Assembly: GCA_026197095.1 (NCBI GenBank)
Contig: JAPHTF010000008.1
Span: 1-46,394 of the forward strand
From: Gammaproteobacteria bacterium
GTDB taxonomy: Bacteria > Pseudomonadota > Gammaproteobacteria > UBA6429 > Thiohalophilaceae
Length of the DNA stretch: 46,394 nt
Direction: 5' to 3'
The notes under the pieces are model-generated. The model did no database searches, was not told where the DNA came from, and saw only the letters and a program-made list of their open reading frames with translations. The position numbers were made by a program, and so were the translations under genes. This document shows positions 40,560 through 46,394 of the stretch, in pieces. The number at the start of each line of letters is the position of its first letter. Positions within the stretch are counted from its first letter, which is position 1.

Positions 40560-40675
40560 AATTGACCTTTTATCCAGTCCTTAATCCATAAAATAATTAA
40601 AACAATTGGCGCGATAATCGTGATTGAAAGTGCAATCGTCACCATGACACTGAGAAACTCGGATGACACCATCAT
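40553..40675 (-). CDS. 40-residue single-pass membrane peptide
   Basis: A short gene whose ATG overlaps the symporter stop in an ATGA (40672-40675) and whose TAA lies inside the carbamoyltransferase start, a 7-bp overlap. The product begins MMVSSEFLSVM, has one membrane helix of about 22 residues (VTIALSITIIAPIVLIILW) and a charged end, IKDWIKGQLW. Coupling at both ends argues that it is translated. It may be a small subunit or stabiliser of the symporter, by analogy with other small transporter companions. I know of no named family for it. Confidence 0.72.
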   Translation of the reverse strand: MMVSSEFLSVMVTIALSITIIAPIVLIILWIKDWIKGQLW

Positions 40676-42126
40676 GAAAATTTCACTCCTGCCTGCTTAT
40701 TTGAAATTTCATTTAACCTTGCCCATTCAAACTGTTCTGGTTTTAACCACATACTGAAAAAAACAACGGCCATAGAAATGATTGCTGAAACCAGGGCCGC
40801 CACATAAAAACCAATCGCAAAATATGCCCATAAGCCAAGTACCGTGCCTGACAGCATCGCAATAATCGCACCGCTCGATGAGGCTTTTTTCAGATAGAGT
40901 CCGGCAATGATGGGCCAGATCGTGCTGGCAACAAACGCGCCAGTGAAATACAGCATAGATGCAAGCGTGGTTAAACGCGGTAAACAAAGTAACCAGGTAA
41001 TCATACCCAGCAAGAGCACAACCCAACGTGCCGCTTTACGTAACTCTTCTTTATTCGCATCAGGACGAATATGGCCACGGTAAATATCCTGTAAAACAAG
41101 GTCACTTGTTGCGGCCAGTAATGAATCAAGACTTGATGCTAAAGCTGAAAATACGATGATGAAAACCAGCACGGCTCCACCAAAGCCAAGTAATTTCGCT
41201 GCCACCATGGGGCCAACCATATCAGCGGCCGGAATATTTAAATTTAATGCTGGTGTTGCCAGTGCAATAAAACCCGCAACAATTGGAATCGGCATCCAGA
41301 AAATACCGGCAATCATATAAGCTTTGAAACCGACATCCCTTCGAAATGCAAAGGCACGCGACCACCAGACATTGGAATGAAAGATCTCCCCTACCCCAAA
41401 AAGTAAATTATTGAACAGGAACATAATGGCTGCAGGCATGAGCAGGTTTAATAACTCGGGACGCTCTTCTAATACAGCTAGATGCATGGGTTCAAAACCC
41501 ACCCTGTCTATCGCCAGCCAGGCAAGCAACACGATACCTACCAGGATGATAATGGTCTGAACAAAGTCAGTACCAATAACGGCACGCAAGCCACCGAGCA
41601 TTGTATAGGTGACACAAATAGCCAGGATGACACTCATCCCAAGCTGGTAATCAATACCTGTTAAGGCATTGATTAGTACGCCCCCTGCCATTCCTAAACT
41701 GATTAACCAGCCAAGACCATAAAAAAGTGAAATAACAAGAAATACTCGCCATGCCGTTTTTCCATAACGTAAACGAATAAAATCACCACTGGTATAACCA
41801 TTTGGCATTAACTCTTGTATTCGCCTGGCTAAAGGAGCAAACAACATTAAGCCAACTGAACCTAATGAATACCCCAGCATGCCCCAGATTCCCAGCTGCA
41901 ATGCTAATTGTGGTGCCGCCATCGTAGTGTTACTGGTCACCCAGGTGGCCATCGCGGTTGCTATACCCAGCGCCATACCGACATTGCGTCCTGCCAGCAT
42001 AAAGTCATCAAGTTGTTTTGCTTTACGTCCCCATAACCAGCCAAGAAAAATCCACAGCACACTGAAAATAGCCAGGATTAGCCAACCGGTATTAGCATCA
42101 AGCACCGCTGAGTTAACAGTGTTCAC
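40672..42126 (-). CDS. Sodium:solute symporter (SSSF) of the carbamoyl operon
   Basis: A 484-residue permease with about 13 helices. The sodium symporter hallmark lies near the N terminus (DDFMLAGRNVGMALGIATAM, then ATWVTSNTTM). MLGGLRAVIGTDFVQTIII and FSALASSLDSLLAATSDLVL follow. It recalls the urea/ureide-type branch of the family, which would suit an N-carbamoyl substrate, but this is only an impression. The GTG start overlaps the amidase stop (GTGA), and its own stop overlaps the 40-residue peptide gene. Transport of the compound handled by the operon is inferred. Confidence 0.88.
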   Translation of the reverse strand: MNTVNSAVLDANTGWLILAIFSVLWIFLGWLWGRKAKQLDDFMLAGRNVGMALGIATAMATWVTSNTTMAAPQLALQLGIWGMLGYSLGSVGLMLFAPLARRIQELMPNGYTSGDFIRLRYGKTAWRVFLVISLFYGLGWLISLGMAGGVLINALTGIDYQLGMSVILAICVTYTMLGGLRAVIGTDFVQTIIILVGIVLLAWLAIDRVGFEPMHLAVLEERPELLNLLMPAAIMFLFNNLLFGVGEIFHSNVWWSRAFAFRRDVGFKAYMIAGIFWMPIPIVAGFIALATPALNLNIPAADMVGPMVAAKLLGFGGAVLVFIIVFSALASSLDSLLAATSDLVLQDIYRGHIRPDANKEELRKAARWVVLLLGMITWLLCLPRLTTLASMLYFTGAFVASTIWPIIAGLYLKKASSSGAIIAMLSGTVLGLWAYFAIGFYVAALVSAIISMAVVFFSMWLKPEQFEWARLNEISNKQAGVKFS

Positions 42127-42872
42127 AAGACAGCTACCTGTTTTATTTCTTTAACGGCCTCTTCAGTTGTCATGACCCGCGCATAACGATCACGAATTGT
42201 TTCAATGGTAGCGTTATGTAATTCAGGTGTTACCGAGGCACAGGCATCATTAATCATTGTGGTATAAAAACCGCGATCACAGGCATCTCGCACTGTGGTC
42301 GATACACATTCGTTAGTGTAAACGCCACAAATAAACAACCCTGTTATACCCATGTTACGCAAGATGTATTCAATATTTGTTGCGTTGAAGACACCACTGG
42401 CTGTTTTATTAATAATGAGTTCATCGTATTTGGGAGCGACTTCAGGCAGGAACTCGGACTCTTTAGAACCTGGCGCGGCATGCAAGTGAAGCCTTTTATG
42501 ACCCGGACTTCTATCACGTCCATCCTGGGTCATCGACACAATACGGGGATGAATCACTTCGAGTTTTTGATCACGAAAACGGTCCTGAAGTCGCCTGACA
42601 TTAGGCAATACAACATGATCAAGTCGCTTGAAATAGTATTCCTGCGCTTCCCTGGGTACTCCAGATTTTTCAGCATCAGCAAAAACACCAAATCCCGGTG
42701 CAGCATCAAGATACTGAAGATCAATAACCAGAAGCGCCGTTTTATGTTCCTCTATGGATTCAATAATACCCGGGGCTTCGGTTATCGATTCCCGGTAATT
42801 ATCTTCAAGTGGATCAACATGCAAAAAATCTTGATTGTCGATATTGAGATCTGTTTTCTTAAAGTCCGTCAT
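42123..42872 (-). CDS. Isochorismatase-family cysteine hydrolase (amidase)
   Basis: A 249-residue cysteine hydrolase. The catalytic triad is visible: D51 in ALLVIDLQY, K156 in IINKTASGVF and C189 in GVYTNECVSTTVRDA. Relatives include nicotinamidase, N-carbamoylsarcosine amidase and ureidoacrylate amidase, all cutting amide or carbamoyl C-N bonds. An N-terminal leader of about 40 residues is unusual. The start overlaps the M20 hydrolase stop and the end overlaps the symporter start, so three genes are coupled. Here it may deamidate the imported or recycled compound (inference). Confidence 0.9.
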   Translation of the reverse strand: MTDFKKTDLNIDNQDFLHVDPLEDNYRESITEAPGIIESIEEHKTALLVIDLQYLDAAPGFGVFADAEKSGVPREAQEYYFKRLDHVVLPNVRRLQDRFRDQKLEVIHPRIVSMTQDGRDRSPGHKRLHLHAAPGSKESEFLPEVAPKYDELIINKTASGVFNATNIEYILRNMGITGLFICGVYTNECVSTTVRDACDRGFYTTMINDACASVTPELHNATIETIRDRYARVMTTEEAVKEIKQVAVL

Positions 42873-44113
42873 AGCTGTCCTCCGGCAATACGATACAGAG
42901 TGTTTAATGCCACGTTGGCACCTCGCTCGATATCATCCATATCGGTCCATTCCGCAATCGAATGGCTTCGTCCATCTTTACTTGGAACAAAGATCATCCC
43001 GGCCCGGGTAATATTTGCCATTATCTGGGTATCATGGGCTGCACCACTGGCCATTTGTAGAAAAGGGACTTTGAGTGACTTACAGACGTTTTCGATAGTC
43101 TCAACGATTCCAGCATCACTTTTGACCGGAGCAATCTCACTCAGTACGCGAAAATCAAACATCAGTTCATATTTGCGTGCGATAGCCGAGAGGGATTTTC
43201 GAAAGGCATTAGCAAGATCATTAAGGACTTCTGGATTGGTATCGCGCGCATCCAGAGAAAATTCTACTTTCCCCGGGATAACATTTGCCGCACCGGGACT
43301 TATTTCTACTCGCCCTATTGTTGCTACACTTCTTGGGCTACCATTCTCATCCAGTATTCGTTGTAGCTGGGAGGCAAATGCGCTGAGCCCCATAAAGGCA
43401 TCTTTACGCATATCCATGGGGGTGGTGCCAGCATGATTAGCTGTTCCGGTTAAGGTGATATCCCATTTGAATAAGCCAGCAATCGCATCAACATTACCAA
43501 TGCTAATACCCATGTTATCCAGCATCGGGCCTTGTTCAATGTGCAGTTCAAGAAATGCGAGTATCGACTCAGGATTGCGTTTAGCATGCAAGGCATTCAT
43601 GGCATCAAGACCAATATTCTGCATAGCATCAATTAAACTCACACCATCAAGATCCGATGCATTAACAATTTTTTCTGGTGTTAACATACCCGCAATGGCT
43701 TGCGAGCCTAGCATGCCGCCAAAGCGGCCTTCTTCATCACTAAAGGCGATGGCTTCAAGTGGGTAATTCACTTTCAGTCCTTGTTCTTTAATACAGCGCA
43801 AACATTCCAGCGCAACAACCACACCCAGTGCCCCATCAAGGTGGCCCGCAGCGGGAACAGTATCAATATGTGATCCCATCACAACAGAAGGTTTTTGTTC
43901 ATCCCATAAGTAACGTGCATGCAAATTCGCCGCACCATCCTGGTAAAAATCCAGCCCGGCTTCTTCAGCCTTTTTAATAAACCATTTACGCCCTTGTATA
44001 TCGCCATCACTGAATGCCATGCGATAGATACCATAATCATCACCACGGCCAATGGCGGCCAATGCTTCAATATCCGCCTGTAATCGTTCTCTGTTGATAT
44101 TTAAATTTTCCAT
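42869..44113 (-). CDS. M20-family N-carbamoyl-L-amino-acid/allantoate amidohydrolase
   Basis: A 414-residue zinc hydrolase of the hydantoinase/carbamoylase branch of M20, which removes an N-carbamoyl or ureido group as ammonia and carbon dioxide. Metal-site motifs are GSHIDTVPAAGHLDGALG (H82, D93), SDEEGRFGG (E127, E128), LHIEQGP and a final PSKDGRSHS. The dimer-lid segment TGTANHAGTTPMDMRKDA, with the substrate-binding His, and ASGAAHDTQIMA are also intact. It overlaps the amidase gene by 4 bp (ATGA) and begins 7 bp after the FN3 membrane protein gene. The substrate is not fixed by sequence. Confidence 0.92.
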   Translation of the reverse strand: MENLNINRERLQADIEALAAIGRGDDYGIYRMAFSDGDIQGRKWFIKKAEEAGLDFYQDGAANLHARYLWDEQKPSVVMGSHIDTVPAAGHLDGALGVVVALECLRCIKEQGLKVNYPLEAIAFSDEEGRFGGMLGSQAIAGMLTPEKIVNASDLDGVSLIDAMQNIGLDAMNALHAKRNPESILAFLELHIEQGPMLDNMGISIGNVDAIAGLFKWDITLTGTANHAGTTPMDMRKDAFMGLSAFASQLQRILDENGSPRSVATIGRVEISPGAANVIPGKVEFSLDARDTNPEVLNDLANAFRKSLSAIARKYELMFDFRVLSEIAPVKSDAGIVETIENVCKSLKVPFLQMASGAAHDTQIMANITRAGMIFVPSKDGRSHSIAEWTDMDDIERGANVALNTLYRIAGGQL

Positions 44114-44120
44114 AATCCAC

Positions 44121-44672
44121 TCAGCTTATTTTTTCCCTGTTCCCTTTGAGGATAAATACCAACATCGTAAAAAAAACGATGGCACCTGCTATAAAAAACA
44201 AAATGGCATTTTTAAGGGGATGATGAGCCACTGTTACCTTAATAACATTGCTCAGGTGTGAACGATCATTTGCACTTGTTGCAATACGATAAAAATAATC
44301 TCCATTGGCTTTGCCACTTATAACACTGGCTAAATCATAACCTTGATTGATTATTTTAAATGATTTGAAATCTTCGCTTCTTGATTCCTGAAGTTGAAAT
44401 GGTGTTGCTTCAGCAGTTTCACTTGTCCAGCGCAACTGGTAATAACCTGCCGTAGCTATTTGAACATCACTGCTAAGTTGCACATCTTTGCCAGATTGAA
44501 CCGCGTGTAATGTTTGATTTAGAGTGAAAAACAGAATTCCGCTAAAAAATAGTGCAAAAATTGTTTTGAATGAAATATTTCGATCAGGCAGGAGGTAGCG
44601 GCTGCACCCATAAAATGGAAGGAACAGAAGCCTGTCCCATCGGACAATCCGGCTTGTTACCTTTAATATCAT
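44121..44672 (-). CDS. FN3-like membrane protein of unknown function
   Basis: A 183-residue reading frame. A hydrophobic leader at about 34-55 (FKTIFALFFSGILFFTL) is followed by a beta-rich domain resembling fibronectin type III (GYYQLRWTSETAEATPFQLQ, then GDYFYRIATSAND). A C-terminal membrane helix (AILFFIAGAIVFFTMLVFIL) ends in a short basic tail. The segment before the leader is unconvincing, and the true start may lie downstream at a non-ATG codon. It is 7 bp from the M20 gene and is probably the operon's first or second gene. I do not recognise a function. Confidence 0.6.
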   Translation of the reverse strand: MILKVTSRIVRWDRLLFLPFYGCSRYLLPDRNISFKTIFALFFSGILFFTLNQTLHAVQSGKDVQLSSDVQIATAGYYQLRWTSETAEATPFQLQESRSEDFKSFKIINQGYDLASVISGKANGDYFYRIATSANDRSHLSNVIKVTVAHHPLKNAILFFIAGAIVFFTMLVFILKGNREKIS

Positions 44673-44766
44673 CTAAACCCAAAGTATCGACATCTTCACT
44701 GTATTTAAGAAAATAAGGTATTAACAAAGCAAAATTAAACAGTGAAGAACTATAATTTGAACTCAT
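44584..44766 (-). CDS. Possible 60-residue protein at the operon head
   Basis: An open frame beginning MSSNYSSSLFNFALLIPYFL and ending SVPSILWVQPLPPA overlaps the 5' part of the FN3 gene by 89 bp in another frame. It has no recognised domain and no strong ribosome site. Either it is a short leader gene whose stop couples to a late start of the FN3 gene, or it is chance. I lean only slightly towards its being real. Confidence 0.3.
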   Translation of the reverse strand: MSSNYSSSLFNFALLIPYFLKYSEDVDTLGLDDIKGNKPDCPMGQASVPSILWVQPLPPA

Positions 44767-44801
44767 TATGCCATAACTAAAAATTTATTTCATTTTAGAT
44801 A

Positions 44802-44829
44802 ATGATGAGAACGTGCAATTTCTCATCAT
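44802..44829. promoter_or_regulatory. 28-bp perfect dyad, probable operator upstream of the carbamoyl operon
   Basis: ATGATGAGAA, 8 nt, then TTCTCATCAT: both arms match perfectly over 10 bp. It lies 36 bp upstream of the possible first start (44766) and 130 bp upstream of 44672, downstream of the HNH gene. No U-run follows on the minus strand, so an operator fits better than a terminator. Confidence 0.55.
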
Positions 44830-44941
44830 AGTGGTAATCCATTTGGAATATACCTTTAAATTTCGTTGGTATTTTTTTTAAAAGCAGTAGTAAATTAAGC
44901 GTCAGCCATGTTTTTACTAAGAAATAAGAAAAAGAAAAGAT

Positions 44942-45538
44942 TTATTGCATGATAAGCGTATCATCTCGCTCATTCCATTCATTACCAAAATGACTAAACT
45001 GCATTTTTAAAAATGCCATTTGATCACCGAGAATTTTTCGGTTTCGTAATACTAAATATTCAGCAACATTAGGAATATAAGGTACAGCCAGTAATTTCAT
45101 ATTTAAACTATCAAGTAAGCGATCACCTTTATGCGTATTACAGCGTCGGCATGCAGTCACAACATTGGACCAGATATCCTGCCCACCTTTTGAAAGTGGC
45201 TTAACGTGATCGCGGGTGAGTAATAAAGATTTCATTGATTTGCCACAATAGAGGCAAGTGTGATGGTCACGTCTAAATAACTCGCGATTGTTTAATGGTG
45301 GGATAGCCTTTTTATGATGGCTTCGTCGATTTTCACCTTTTACCGCAATAATTGAATTTACGCTAAGAAGTGTTTTTTGCCCATCACAGCGTGAAAATCC
45401 TCCATGCAACAAGAAGCTATTTTCGCCTGCTGTCCAGGCGACACAATCACGCGCATAAATATTGGCCGCTTCCTGCCAGTCTATCCATTTTACAGGTTGC
45501 CCTGTTACATCTAATCTTAAAATAAGCGGTAAAGTCAT
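44942..45538 (-). CDS. HNH endonuclease-domain protein
   Basis: A 198-residue protein with a complete HNH fold: zinc-knuckle Cys pairs in CLYCG (C95, C98) and CRRCN (C130, C133) around the catalytic TRDHVKPLSKGG (D110, H111) and the Asn in DIWSNVVTA. The N-terminal half (LRLDVTGQPVKWIDWQEAAN) is typical of a widespread group of single-gene bacterial HNH proteins of unknown role. It is not next to a methyltransferase or phage genes. It begins 62 bp after rnhB and is separated from the carbamoyl operon by a dyad. Confidence 0.9.
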   Translation of the reverse strand: MTLPLILRLDVTGQPVKWIDWQEAANIYARDCVAWTAGENSFLLHGGFSRCDGQKTLLSVNSIIAVKGENRRSHHKKAIPPLNNRELFRRDHHTCLYCGKSMKSLLLTRDHVKPLSKGGQDIWSNVVTACRRCNTHKGDRLLDSLNMKLLAVPYIPNVAEYLVLRNRKILGDQMAFLKMQFSHFGNEWNERDDTLIMQ

Positions 45539-45600
45539 GCGTTATGCCTCTTTTACTGCAGCAAATTAATCTTTTTGATTTATTACTCGTTAATGTATTT

Positions 45601-46221
45601 TTATACTGTTGCTAAAACCTTTTTAACAGGAGCAAACGTTCGTCGATGAATTTTGGTAACGCCAAGTTTCTGTAAAGCTTCAATATGGACCTTGGTCGGG
45701 TACCCTTTGTGTTTAGCAAGTCCATAACCCGGATACACTTCATCCATTTCAACCATTTCATTATCACGTGCGACTTTTGCAATGATAGACGCGGCACTAA
45801 TACACGCTACTCTATCATCTCCTTTTACAACCGCTTCTGCTTTAATAGTGATTCCCACAGGAACACGATTACCATCAATCATGACATAGTCAGGCTGTTG
45901 ATTAAGATCATTAATGGCTATTGTCATCGCCTGTAAACTGGCCTGTAATATATTGATCCTGTCAATTTCATCAACATCTACCCGGGCAATTGCCCATGAA
46001 AGTGCCTTTTCTTTAATCTCTTTTGCCAATACTTCCCGTCGTTTTTCGGTAATTTTTTTAGAATCCATCAATCCTTCAATCGGATTATCAGGATCAAGAA
46101 TCACCGCTGCGGCGACTACGGGCCCCGCTAATGGCCCCCGCCCAACTTCATCAACACCAGCCACAAACTGACCGCGATCAGACCAGTCCAAAATGGGCGG
46201 CAGAGGCTGTTTTTTAACCAT
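45601..46221 (-). CDS. rnhB: Ribonuclease HII
   Basis: Cuts RNA in RNA-DNA hybrids and single ribonucleotides in DNA. The 206-residue protein has the active-site Asp-Glu in [20 protein letters not shown]. It also has [45 protein letters not shown] and [20 protein letters not shown], all RNase HII signatures. In many gammaproteobacteria it directly precedes dnaE; here the carbamoyl operon lies between them. Confidence 0.97.
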   Translation of the reverse strand: MVKKQPLPPILDWSDRGQFVAGVDEVGRGPLAGPVVAAAVILDPDNPIEGLMDSKKITEKRREVLAKEIKEKALSWAIARVDVDEIDRINILQASLQAMTIAINDLNQQPDYVMIDGNRVPVGITIKAEAVVKGDDRVACISAASIIAKVARDNEMVEMDEVYPGYGLAKHKGYPTKVHIEALQKLGVTKIHRRTFAPVKKVLATV

Positions 46222-46394
46222 AAAATTAAATGTCCTGTTATCAGTTCTGGTTGCGAGGTAAGAATATGATCTAGCATACCCGCAAAACTGACCTAATTGC
46301 TATGACTAAAGTCCCAGAAAACAGCCCATTCATGCCTATCTTATTGATTTTAAAATACGAGAATGCGATCATAAAGCCTATCGCACTTTAATTA

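Noticed and set aside
44942-45538. HNH gene as part of a restriction or defence system
   Set aside because: No methyltransferase, helicase or other defence gene lies nearby; it resembles common solitary HNH proteins.
46364-46385. Inverted repeat TGCGAT-N10-ATCGCA near the right edge
   Set aside because: It is only 6 bp per arm and the gene to the right is outside the window, so no role can be assigned.

Overview
The window reads as a chromosomal segment of a gammaproteobacterium, A/T-rich and probably marine or halotolerant. The gammaproteobacterial backbone rnhB-dnaE-accA-tilS-pyrG-eno-ftsB-ispD-ispF-truD-surE-pcm-nlpD-rpoS is present in its usual order on the minus strand. The genus cannot be named from sequence alone. 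No rRNA, tRNA, CRISPR array, insertion sequence or integrase gene was seen.

Layout. (1) 1-12565, plus strand: the 3' half of a type VI secretion (T6SS) operon: a sheath protein cut by the left edge, then tssE, tssF, tssG and clpV. Three genes with no standard T6SS name follow: a protein made of a duplicated module plus a small C-terminal beta domain, a 966-residue calcineurin-like phosphoesterase, and an exported pentapeptide-repeat protein. The last two overlap by 8 bp and look like a candidate effector/immunity pair. (2) 12581-16394, minus: surE-pcm-yqaA-nlpD-rpoS. (3) 16546-24570: an insertion between truD and surE. It holds an Smr protein, a small membrane protein, a DnaQ-like exonuclease, a cNMP/CBS/DUF294 regulator, a two-subunit sodium:solute symporter and a chemoreceptor. 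(4) 24601-37251, minus: truD, ispF, ispD, ftsB, eno, pyrG, tilS, accA, an EamA transporter and dnaE. (5) 37455-45538, minus: a second insertion, between dnaE and rnhB. It is a tightly coupled operon of an FN3 membrane protein, an M20 carbamoylase/amidohydrolase, an isochorismatase-family amidase, a sodium:solute symporter, a 40-residue membrane peptide, a carbamoyltransferase and an asparagine-synthase-like amidotransferase, followed outside it by an HNH nuclease gene. (6) 45601-46221, minus: rnhB.

Two loci stand out. The insertion at 37455-44672 pairs an N-carbamoylating enzyme with an amide-forming enzyme, and adds an uptake system and enzymes able to remove both groups. The carbamoyltransferase keeps the carbamoyl-phosphate-binding residues but appears to have lost the aspartate-binding Arg and Gln of ATCase, so it should use another acceptor. 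I propose that the locus makes, imports and recycles an N-carbamoyl amino-acid amide, such as the known halophile osmolyte N-alpha-carbamoylglutamine amide. This is inference. The second is the T6SS-linked trio at 7625-12565, a candidate secreted phosphoesterase with periplasmic protection.
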